64,000 nucleotides of DNA from a virus. The notes beneath the pieces are model-generated. The model had not been told where the DNA came from and ran no database searches. It saw only the letters and a list, made by a program, of their open reading frames with translations. Both the position numbers and the translations under genes were made by a program. This document shows, one piece after another, positions 50,548-57,676 of this stretch (the stretch's first letter is position 1; each line of letters starts with the position of its first letter). The DNA is taken from positions 1 to 64,000 of IMG/VR virus record IMGVR_UViG_3300033182_000487; one strand, written 5' to 3'.

Positions 50548-50955
50548 ATGCCTTCCAACCGAGTCCGCCTCTACCACTACTTCCTCAAGCGGGGGAAGTC
50601 CGGGTCCACCGACGAGGAGGCTGAGGACGCTCTCGGTCTCCCCCACCAGACGGTGAGTGCTGTGCGCGGGGAACTGGTCAAGGCGGGGGCCGTGGTGGAC
50701 ACGGACCTGTGCCGATGGACCCGCAGCGGGAAGAAGGCGACCGTCCGGGTCGGAGTCCCCGACGTGGACGTGTCCCGCCGACTGCCCACCACCGCAGCCG
50801 AGGAGAAGCAGCGGTGGATCCGTGCCCAGATCCGCAACGTGAACGAGTCTGTCCTGGATGACATCATTCACACGCTCCAGGAAGCCCTGACCCCACCCAA
50901 CCACACCGAGCAGTTGACCATCCTGGACCTGTTCGGAGAGGAGACGTCCCCATGA
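50548..50955 (+). CDS. Winged-helix protein, second of two paralogues
   Basis: 135 residues. Same start to its fold as the preceding protein (YHYFLKRGKSGSTDEEAEDALGLPHQTVSAVRGELVKAGAVVDT). C-terminus acidic and helical. The two copies probably arose by duplication and bind different sites or form a heterodimer. Confidence 0.6.
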   Translation: MPSNRVRLYHYFLKRGKSGSTDEEAEDALGLPHQTVSAVRGELVKAGAVVDTDLCRWTRSGKKATVRVGVPDVDVSRRLPTTAAEEKQRWIRAQIRNVNESVLDDIIHTLQEALTPPNHTEQLTILDLFGEETSP

Positions 50956-51197
50956 ACCAGCCCCTCCGAGTCGTCTGCAACAACCCCAACCTCTCCAGCC
51001 ACGGCCTGTTCGGCACCGTTGTCGGCTCCGAGCGTGGCGAGGACAACCCCGTCCGCCCCGGCGTCCTGTGCGATGTCATCTGGCTCGACTACCCCGACGA
51101 GGGGAGCGACGAGATCGACGGCAGCAACCTCAAGGTGGTCAGCGAGACCGCCTACCAGATCGAGGTCGTGGAACGCCGCCTTGACGGTGACTCGTGA
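50952..51197 (+). CDS. Hypothetical protein (81 aa)
   Basis: Small beta-rich protein with no recognised motif. It overlaps both neighbours (ATGA at its start, GTGA at its end), and so is part of the operon with Mre11. Confidence 0.5.
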   Translation: MNQPLRVVCNNPNLSSHGLFGTVVGSERGEDNPVRPGVLCDVIWLDYPDEGSDEIDGSNLKVVSETAYQIEVVERRLDGDS

Positions 51198-52162
51198 GCA
51201 TCAACCTCGTCTGGCGCACCGACGTTCACTTGTCCGACCGCGCACCGTCCAGCCGTACCGACGACTGGGCCGACGCCGTGTTCGACAAGTTGGGGCAGGT
51301 CCGTGATCTCGCCCGTGAGGTCAACGCCGCTGCCATCATCGACGGCGGTGACTTCTTCCACATCAAGTCCCCCGGTCGGAACAGCCATGCGCTCGTCAAC
51401 CGGACGGCAGAGCACCACAGCACCTATCCGTGCCCGGTCTACTGCACTCCGGGGAACCACGACGCGGTGTACGGCGACTACTCCTTCCTGCCTCAGCAGC
51501 CGTTGGGCGTCCTGTTCAGCACGGGTGTCTTCAAGCGTTTGTACGACGAGCATGAGGCTGTGTTTGAGGAGTTCCACGGGGTCAAGGTCCGCGTGGTCGG
51601 CATCCCGTACCACGGCACGTCCTACGACATGGAGCGGTTCACCAGCATCGAGAAAGGTGACGAGGACGTCCTGATCTGCGTGGCCCATGTGCTCGCCTCC
51701 CACAAGGGCGGCACCATGTTTGAGGGCGAAGACATCATCAAGTACGCCGACCTCGTGGACACCGCCCCCGACGTGTACCTGTTCGGTCACTGGCACAAGA
51801 ATCAGGGGGTCGAGGAGATCGGCGGCAAGCAGTTCGTGAACATCGGCTCCCTGACCCGTGGGTCACTCTCGCAGGACAACATGGACCGGGTGCCCGCTGC
51901 GGCTGTGCTCCGATGCACCGAGCAGGGGGTCGAGATCGAGGTTGTACCGCTCAACGTGCGCCCCGCCGAGGAGGTCTTCGACGTGGAAGGCCGCGCTCGA
52001 CAGGTCAAGCGGCAGGTGGAGATGGACTCGTTCGTCGAGGCTATCCGTGAAGCCCTCCAGCCCGCCGAAGGCGAGCAGACGCTGGCCGAAGCCGTGACGG
52101 GTATGGGTGATGTGCCCCACGAGGTTCGGGAGCGGGCACTGGCGTATCTGGAGAACACATGA
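51194..52162 (+). CDS. sbcD: Mre11/SbcD nuclease
   Basis: 322 residues. Calcineurin-like phosphoesterase motifs in order: TDVH (9-12), DGGDFF (50-55), GNHD (87-90), then AH in CVAHVLASH, and GHWH (near 198). These bind two metal ions. The C-terminal helices (about 265-320) would contact Rad50. It starts GTG by GTGA overlap. It should form the end-processing complex with the two Rad50 halves. Confidence 0.92.
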   Translation: MSINLVWRTDVHLSDRAPSSRTDDWADAVFDKLGQVRDLAREVNAAAIIDGGDFFHIKSPGRNSHALVNRTAEHHSTYPCPVYCTPGNHDAVYGDYSFLPQQPLGVLFSTGVFKRLYDEHEAVFEEFHGVKVRVVGIPYHGTSYDMERFTSIEKGDEDVLICVAHVLASHKGGTMFEGEDIIKYADLVDTAPDVYLFGHWHKNQGVEEIGGKQFVNIGSLTRGSLSQDNMDRVPAAAVLRCTEQGVEIEVVPLNVRPAEEVFDVEGRARQVKRQVEMDSFVEAIREALQPAEGEQTLAEAVTGMGDVPHEVRERALAYLENT

Positions 52163-52266
52163 CCCCATTGATCCTGACCCCCGGCTTTGGGGACGACGCA
52201 CCCACGGCTGTCCTCTAGTTCGGAGGGTAGGGTGGCCCACGCTTCACCTTCCGTCTGGGAGCCGAC

Positions 52267-53187
52267 ATGAATCCTCAATCCACCCTCTACTGGTCCACCT
52301 TGAAGATGTACGAGGACTGCCCCCAGCAGTTCGTCTGGTCGAAGGGGTGGGAGGGGTATGACTGTGGGCACGGGCCGGGCAACCGCAAGCCGAAGCCTGA
52401 GCAGCGGTCCCGACACCATGCGGTGTTCGGCATCGTGATCCAGCACGCCATCGAGGCCATGTACAACGAGGAGTTGTACCGGGAGCCGAAGACCCTGACC
52501 GCCCGGATGCTGGAGATCGGCAAGGTCGAGTTCGACCGCCAGATCGACAAGCCGAAGAACAACATCTCGTACTCCGAGGCTCGCATGACCCGCGCAGAAA
52601 TGTGGGATCTGTGCGCCAGCGGGATCACGGGCTTCGTCCAGACCATGAAGGCTCACCGCTTCCTCGGCACCTACGCGAAGGCCGAGGTGGACCTGGTGGG
52701 GTGGATCGACAAGAAGAACCCCATCGGAGGCCGGGCCGACACCATCATCAAGCGCGGCGACACGGGGATCACGATCCTGGACGGCAAGAACACGAAGTAC
52801 AAGATGAAGTACACCGACCCGGACCAGTTGCGGTGGTACGCCCTGCTCTACAAGTTGGCCTACAAGGAACTCCCCGACCGTCTGGCCTACGTCTGGTACA
52901 GGTTCCCCTACGACCAGGACAACGACGAGGACGGGGTCGAGTGGGTCGAGTTCGACGAAGCAGACCTCCAGGGCCTCGCCCAGCGTGCGCTCGATGCGAA
53001 GGTCGCCATGCGCGCCGAGAAGTTTGATCCCACCCCCTCCCCGAAGACCTGTGACTTCTGCGACTTCGTGACCGTCTGCGATGCACGCCGGGAGCAGAAG
53101 GCCGCCAACTCCGCAAAGCGGAACAAGAAGTCCCGCATCCAGGAGATCACCGACTCCGAGACGGGGTTCGCGGACCTGACCCTGTAG
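52267..53187 (+). CDS. Cas4/RecB-like PD-(D/E)XK nuclease with an iron-sulfur site
   Basis: 306 residues. Cas4-like: N-terminal STLKMYEDCP (first Fe-S cysteine), the GGRAD then ILDGKNTKYK catalytic core, QLRWYALLY motif, and the C-terminal CDFCDFVTVC giving three more cysteines. An iron-sulfur exonuclease that may cooperate with Mre11-Rad50 or RecD2-like helicase. Its stop is followed directly by a type B element. Confidence 0.85.
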   Translation: MNPQSTLYWSTLKMYEDCPQQFVWSKGWEGYDCGHGPGNRKPKPEQRSRHHAVFGIVIQHAIEAMYNEELYREPKTLTARMLEIGKVEFDRQIDKPKNNISYSEARMTRAEMWDLCASGITGFVQTMKAHRFLGTYAKAEVDLVGWIDKKNPIGGRADTIIKRGDTGITILDGKNTKYKMKYTDPDQLRWYALLYKLAYKELPDRLAYVWYRFPYDQDNDEDGVEWVEFDEADLQGLAQRALDAKVAMRAEKFDPTPSPKTCDFCDFVTVCDARREQKAANSAKRNKKSRIQEITDSETGFADLTL

Positions 53188-53217
53188 GGGGGTCGCGGAG
53201 GCCACTGGTTGGGTATG
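53187..53217 (+). promoter_or_regulatory. Type B promoter-like element
   Basis: GGGGGGT (53187-53193), 17 bases, GGGTATG (53211-53217), starting at the stop codon of the Cas4-like gene. Confidence 0.7.
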
Positions 53218-53239
53218 CCTCACACACAGGGAGATGCAC

Positions 53240-53509
53240 ATGTCCGATCTTGATTCACGCCTCGATGCCGCCCTCGCCTTGCGGGACTCGTTGAGCAGAG
53301 ATGCCCAACGGATCCAAGGCCGCAAGGAGGCCGCAGAGAAGGCTCTGCGCGACGTGGAGGAGGAGATCCGGTCGAAGAACCTGGACCCGGACAACCTCGA
53401 CGCGACCCTGGACACCCTCACTACCGCCTACGAGAAGGAGGTCACCTCGTTTGAGGCCGCCCTCGCGTCGGCCCAAACCGCACTGTCCCCCTATCTGGAG
53501 AACGCATGA
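53240..53509 (+). CDS. Short coiled-coil protein before the sliding clamp
   Basis: 89 residues, almost completely helical (SLSRDAQRIQGRKEAAEKALR; VEEEIRSKN). The ATG at 53240 has GGGAG before it. It overlaps the clamp start (ATGA). It may be a Rad50 coiled-coil partner or clamp-binding helper; unassigned. Confidence 0.5.
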   Translation: MSDLDSRLDAALALRDSLSRDAQRIQGRKEAAEKALRDVEEEIRSKNLDPDNLDATLDTLTTAYEKEVTSFEAALASAQTALSPYLENA

Positions 53510-54657
53510 ACATCGAAGTCGCAAAGTCGGACCTTGAGGTCGCCCTCAAGGTCGCATCCACCACCGTCGGGTCTGGTTCCGACCTGTCCTCCCACTACCT
53601 GTTCCGCTACCGCGACGGGCAGGCCGAGGTCTTGTCCTACGATATGCGCGTCTTTAGCCGTGCTCCCTTCACCGCGACCGTGGAGGGCGACGACGACGCA
53701 GCGTTCACCGTCGAGGCGTGGCGTCTCGACAAGTGGATCTCCTCCGTCGGTGACGGGGTGCTCACGCTGACCTGCGATGACCAGGGCCAGGTGACCGCGA
53801 AGGGTCCGCGTTCCAAGGTCAAGTTGCGTTCGCTCGACGCCAGCCGCTTCCCGTACTGGGATGGCCTGATGGCAGAGGCCGAGGACGTGGGTGACGTGGC
53901 TCCTGCAACGCTCCACCGTGCTCTCAGCCTGAGCAAGCACTTCGTGTCCTCCGATGACACCAGCCGCCCCGAGATCTGTCAGGCCGAGGCCACCGACGGT
54001 GTGTTGAAGGCGACCAACCGTCGTGCTGTGTCGAGCGTCACGGTCCGTGATCTCCCCGGTCTGGACCTCCGGGTTCCGGGCAAGGATCTGTCCGTGATCC
54101 TCAAGTTCCTGTCCGACAAGACTACCCAGGAGGACGACGTGTCCGTCAAGCGGGCCAGCCGCCCCGACGGCTCCGGCGGCGGTGCCGCTGCGATCTTCCT
54201 CCGTCCCGACGGCTCCTACGTTGGGGTCAGCCGCCCCACGACGGCGATGCCGAAACTCCCCATCGAGGTGGAGGAGTCCGACGTGACCCTCTCCATCAAC
54301 ATCGAGGAGTTCAACGGCGCTGTCGATGTACTCCTCTCGTCTGCTCCGAAGGGGCACGAGGCTGTGTCCTTCTCGACGGGTGAGGAAGGTACCCTCTACC
54401 TGGCGATGCCCTCCGAGGCTGGAGGCATCGACGAGTACCCCATGATCCAGTCCTCGGCGACGGGCTTTGGGGACACCACCTTCACCATGGACTACTCCTA
54501 CGTCGGAGCCATCGCGGACATGTTCGACCTCGACACCCTGACCTTCGGGGTTCACCAGCGGGGCCGAGGTGGGTATGTCTCTTTTGCCTACGAGGACGAG
54601 GGAGCCACCGAGGACTCGGGCAACCACTACTACACGGTGATCGTTTGGCGTTCGTGA
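53506..54657 (+). CDS. dnaN: DNA polymerase III beta-like sliding clamp
   Basis: 383 residues with three repeated beta-clamp domains suggested by sequence: KSDLEVALKVASTTVGSGS, ATLHRALSLSKHFVS and NIEEFNGAVDVLLSSA, all beginning like clamp repeats, and SLDASRFPYWDGL before the second. The C-terminus YYTVIVWRS takes the place of the terminal hydrophobic tail of bacterial clamps. It tethers the polymerase, loaded by the DnaX-type complex. ATGA overlap at the start and GTGA at the end show tight coupling to Rad50-C. Confidence 0.8.
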   Translation: MNIEVAKSDLEVALKVASTTVGSGSDLSSHYLFRYRDGQAEVLSYDMRVFSRAPFTATVEGDDDAAFTVEAWRLDKWISSVGDGVLTLTCDDQGQVTAKGPRSKVKLRSLDASRFPYWDGLMAEAEDVGDVAPATLHRALSLSKHFVSSDDTSRPEICQAEATDGVLKATNRRAVSSVTVRDLPGLDLRVPGKDLSVILKFLSDKTTQEDDVSVKRASRPDGSGGGAAAIFLRPDGSYVGVSRPTTAMPKLPIEVEESDVTLSINIEEFNGAVDVLLSSAPKGHEAVSFSTGEEGTLYLAMPSEAGGIDEYPMIQSSATGFGDTTFTMDYSYVGAIADMFDLDTLTFGVHQRGRGGYVSFAYEDEGATEDSGNHYYTVIVWRS

Positions 54658-55283
54658 ATGACCATGACGGACTCTGCCAGTCTCTGGCACGGGTGGAAGC
54701 ACTGAGGGATGCCTCTCTCGGTGCGCTCGCCAGTGCCGAGCAGCAGGTGGCGGCTCTGGAGGCTGAGGAAGAAGTCCTCGCCCGTGTGGCCGACCTGTTC
54801 CGCGTCTTGATTGACCGGGAGGTGGTGGACAACGCAAAGACCGTGGAAAGCCTCCTCACCGAGGGCCTGCAAGCGATCTTCGACGACCTGGACCTGTCGG
54901 TGCGAACCGAGATCGAGGTCCAGCGAGGCAAGGTCGCTGTGGACCTCGTGACGGTCCAGAAGGAACCCGACGGCACGACCACGGAAGGGTCCAGCACCGA
55001 CGCCTACGGCGGATCGGTCGCCACGGTCCAGTCCGTGCTGCTTCGCATCGTCGTCCTCAACCGACGGGGACTGCGCCCGCTCCTCCTGTTGGACGAGTCC
55101 CTCGGCGCGGTGGCCGAGCACTACGTCCCTCGCGTGGGCCAGTTCCTGTCCATCCTGTCCGAGCGGATGGGCCTTGATGTCCTCGCCGTGAGCCACAACC
55201 CGGCTCTGGTCGAGGCCGCGAACACGGCCTACCGCATCCAGAAGAAGGACGGCGAGGCGGCGTTCCGCAAGATCGGGCGGTGA
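54654..55283 (+). CDS. Rad50/SbcC C-terminal half
   Basis: 209 residues. A short helical region (about 5-45) leads to the ABC ATPase C-lobe: signature GGSVATVQS (119-127), Walker B LLLLDES (143-149) and the H-loop SHN (180-182). The long return coiled coil and zinc hook are absent; the N-half at 48967 supplies the hook. It starts GTG 54654 in GTGA overlap with the clamp. It must pair with the N-half to form an ATPase site. Confidence 0.9.
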   Translation: MNDHDGLCQSLARVEALRDASLGALASAEQQVAALEAEEEVLARVADLFRVLIDREVVDNAKTVESLLTEGLQAIFDDLDLSVRTEIEVQRGKVAVDLVTVQKEPDGTTTEGSSTDAYGGSVATVQSVLLRIVVLNRRGLRPLLLLDESLGAVAEHYVPRVGQFLSILSERMGLDVLAVSHNPALVEAANTAYRIQKKDGEAAFRKIGR

Positions 55284-55287
55284 CCTC

Positions 55288-55704
55288 ATGCGAACCCGAA
55301 GCGAGATCCAGCAGAAACTCAAGCAGGCCAAGTACCGGCATGTGAAGCGGATCTTGCGTGATCGGTTCCCCCGCGATCAGGACTGGCCGAAGCACGAGGT
55401 CGAGCAGATCAAGGACGAGTACCGGACCTTCTTCCAGGAGGCTCCGCTCCACGAGATCGCCCGCGAGTTCCCTGATGTCGCTGCCCTGATGTGGGTGCTG
55501 CAAGACCAGCCCGACCAGGCGCTGGCCGTCAACGGCACGATGGTGGGGGCCATGGGTGGGGTCATGCTGTGGGCAGACTCCCACGACGAGGCCGAGTACG
55601 CCCGTGACCTCATTGAGAAGGTCATGGCTCAGGCGCTCCAGCCGCCGACCGTGCGAGACCCCGACCCGGTGAAGAAATCTTGGTGGCAGAGGATCTTCGG
55701 ATGA
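55288..55704 (+). CDS. Hypothetical helical protein (138 aa)
   Basis: Starts basic and helical (EIQQKLKQAKYRHVKRILRD), then mixed with a hydrophobic GAMGGVMLW stretch, ending basic (VKKSWWQRIFG). No family recognised. It starts four bases after the Rad50-C stop and overlaps the next gene (ATGA). Confidence 0.5.
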   Translation: MRTRSEIQQKLKQAKYRHVKRILRDRFPRDQDWPKHEVEQIKDEYRTFFQEAPLHEIAREFPDVAALMWVLQDQPDQALAVNGTMVGAMGGVMLWADSHDEAEYARDLIEKVMAQALQPPTVRDPDPVKKSWWQRIFG

Positions 55705-56222
55705 ACCCGCACCTGCTCGCCTCGGTTCAACACCCGTTCCAGAAGCGCCCCCTGATGCTCGATGGGGTTCCCGTACCCCGCGAGGCCGGGCCGTTCCTGA
55801 TCACCGCGACCCGCGAGTTGATGTGGGTGGAGCGAGCCTTCGGCAGCGGCTTCCTGCGACTGGCGGTGCGGAAGCAGACCACCGACCAGTTGTACAGCGA
55901 CCTGGTCGCCGAGATCGCCGAGGAAGGCGTCCGCCGTGACTGGGGGAACGTCCAACCGCCGACCATGGCAGGTGTGCTGGAGGGGATGAACTACCTCCAC
56001 TACTACGACCTCCCTGACCCCACGCTGCTGTACGGGTCTGAGTTCGACATCGGGGCCGCGCCTGACATGAACCGCGCCCCCGCTGACTGGCTTCCTCCCT
56101 CGTGGGCGGTGCTGGTCCCAGACCGAGCGTATGTGGGCACCGTCTACCTGTTTGGTGGCGGCTACCTCGGCGCGGTGGTTCACAACCCATCCCGAGGCGT
56201 GGTCGTCCTCCGAGGGGCATGA
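55701..56222 (+). CDS. Hypothetical protein (173 aa)
   Basis: Mixed alpha/beta, aromatic-rich (LEGMNYLHYYDLPDPTLLYG). No family recognised. It ends three bases before a type A element. Confidence 0.45.
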   Translation: MNPHLLASVQHPFQKRPLMLDGVPVPREAGPFLITATRELMWVERAFGSGFLRLAVRKQTTDQLYSDLVAEIAEEGVRRDWGNVQPPTMAGVLEGMNYLHYYDLPDPTLLYGSEFDIGAAPDMNRAPADWLPPSWAVLVPDRAYVGTVYLFGGGYLGAVVHNPSRGVVVLRGA

Positions 56223-56224
56223 CT

Positions 56225-56240
56225 CGGTAGGTTTCTATGC
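56225..56240 (+). promoter_or_regulatory. Type A promoter-like element (shorter spacer)
   Basis: CGGTAGGTTTCTATGC; the two halves are four bases apart instead of five. It stands 34 bases before the stand-alone module gene. Confidence 0.55.
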
Positions 56241-56273
56241 GTAGGGTGTCGTATGACTCACGCGAGGATCCCC

Positions 56274-56369
56274 ATGACCCCCTCAGACCACAAAGCCCTG
56301 ATCCGGCTGGCGAGCACCCTTCCTGATGGGGACCGCCTTCGCCGTGCGATCCTGCGGAGCGTGAAGTAG
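56274..56369 (+). CDS. 31-residue protein consisting only of a LIRLA module
   Basis: MTPSDHKALIRLASTLPDGD followed by RLRRAILRSVK and a stop. The entire product corresponds to one copy of the repeated module. It has its own type A element and ATG with GAGG (GAGGATCCCC) upstream. The stop is followed directly by a type B element for the primase. A free module suggests the peptide itself is functional, or that this is the remaining start of a lost gene. Confidence 0.6.
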   Translation: MTPSDHKALIRLASTLPDGDRLRRAILRSVK

Positions 56370-56399
56370 GGGGGTCTGATCTCCCCGCGAACGGGTAAG
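56369..56399 (+). promoter_or_regulatory. Type B promoter-like element
   Basis: GGGGGGT (56369-56375), 17 bases, GGGTAAG (56393-56399), just before the primase gene. Confidence 0.7.
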
Positions 56400-56406
56400 C
56401 CACTCC

Positions 56407-57129
56407 ATGCGAGAGTGGTTGACCAACGCCCTGCTGGACTCTGCTGAGTCCGTCCCCGAAGAAGCCGAAGGCTACGTCCTCGGACGAGGCTTGCCGTATC
56501 GACTGATGGAGGAGATGCGGGTGGGCATCTGGCGCTGGCCGGAAGCCCCGTGCCCCGACGACACCTTCCTCAAGCGGCATGGGGACAAGGGCTTCCAGGT
56601 GGATGGTTGGCTCTCGATCCCTCTGTGGTCACCGCGAGGTCGGATCGTCGGTGTCGAGTTCCGCCGCTGGGACGGCGAGAAATCCGTGTCGAAGTACTTC
56701 CTTCCCGACACGTCCTGGTCCCCGGTGTTCGCGGGCATGACCCCATCGACACTCAACCGCATCTGGAAGGGCGGGGACATCTGGCTCGTCGAGGGGGTCT
56801 TTGATCTCGCTCTGGCCCACGCTGTGCCACGCAAGGACGTGGTGCTCTCGTGCGGGGGTGCCAAGATCACGCCCAACCAGGTGGCCTTCATCCAGCGGTT
56901 CCTTGATCCTCGTGCGATGGTCCACGTCGCCTTCGACATGGACGAGACGGGACGCAAGATGGCCCTCGGCTACCAGCACCCGGACACCGGACGTCGGGTC
57001 TGGGGTGTGGTCGAGCGACTGGAGCGTGTAGGCGTCCGATGCCGCGACGTCCAGTACCGTGGCAAAGACCCCGGCGATGTTTGGGAGGTTGGGGGATCTG
57101 CTGGTTTGCGCCGTGCCTTCCGCCTGTAG
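56407..57129 (+). CDS. DnaG-type Toprim primase core
   Basis: 240 residues. Toprim motifs: WLVEGVFDL with Glu129 and VHVAFDMDETG with Asp177 and Asp179. The N-terminal zinc ribbon and C-terminal helicase-binding domain of DnaG are absent, so priming may use another zinc protein or a separate helicase. The start is close to a type B element. C-terminal residues form a short helical region (GVRCRDVQYRGKDP). Confidence 0.8.
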   Translation: MREWLTNALLDSAESVPEEAEGYVLGRGLPYRLMEEMRVGIWRWPEAPCPDDTFLKRHGDKGFQVDGWLSIPLWSPRGRIVGVEFRRWDGEKSVSKYFLPDTSWSPVFAGMTPSTLNRIWKGGDIWLVEGVFDLALAHAVPRKDVVLSCGGAKITPNQVAFIQRFLDPRAMVHVAFDMDETGRKMALGYQHPDTGRRVWGVVERLERVGVRCRDVQYRGKDPGDVWEVGGSAGLRRAFRL

Positions 57130-57159
57130 GGGGGTCATCGGAGCGCCCCGACGGGTAAG
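57129..57159 (+). promoter_or_regulatory. Type B promoter-like element
   Basis: GGGGGGT (57129-57135), 17 bases, GGGTAAG (57153-57159), beginning at the last base of the primase stop codon. Confidence 0.7.
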
Positions 57160-57196
57160 GATGAAGGACCGAGAACACCTACGACAGGAGGGCCCA

Positions 57197-57667
57197 ATGG
57201 CCGTAGACATCTGGAAAGCCAACGACGAAGTACACGCGAAGATCGCGGAACTGATCGGACAGAACCACCCCGACCTCGCACTGGTCTCCGACGAGATCGT
57301 CGTCGTGTTCCGCGAGAAGGCGGGCAAGAGCGGAGGACAGGTCGTCCTCGGCAACAGCAAGAAGGTCGCGGCCATCGCCAACGCCATCGGCAACACCGAC
57401 TACAAGTTCGTGCTGGAGGTCGCTGCCGACCAGTGGGAGCACGAGTTGACCTCCCGCCAGCAGGAGGCCCTGCTCGACCACCTGCTCACCGCCTGCCGCT
57501 GCGAGGAAGACCCGAAGTCGGGCAACCTCAAGTGCAGCGTGGCGAAGCCGGACATCATGGCCTTCCGCGAGAACGTGGAGCGGTACGGCATGTGGTTCCC
57601 GGTCGAGGAGAAGGAAGACGAGGGGCCGTCGCCCGTCGAGGAAATGTTCGGCGTCGATTCCGAGTAG
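57197..57667 (+). CDS. Phage metallopeptidase-like protein lacking HExxH
   Basis: 156 residues. The pattern of a VVFREKAGKSGGQVVLGNSK core, QWEHELTSRQQEALLDH, DIMAFRENVERYGMWF closely resembles phage proteins called putative metallopeptidases, in which ALxDHELCH carries the active site. Here the same position reads LLDHLLTACR, so Glu and the second His are gone. If the family is right, the enzyme is inactive and may be structural or regulatory. ATG 57197 follows AGGAGGG. Coupled to DnaX by position. Confidence 0.55.
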   Translation: MAVDIWKANDEVHAKIAELIGQNHPDLALVSDEIVVVFREKAGKSGGQVVLGNSKKVAAIANAIGNTDYKFVLEVAADQWEHELTSRQQEALLDHLLTACRCEEDPKSGNLKCSVAKPDIMAFRENVERYGMWFPVEEKEDEGPSPVEEMFGVDSE

Positions 57668-57676
57668 GAGGGGACC

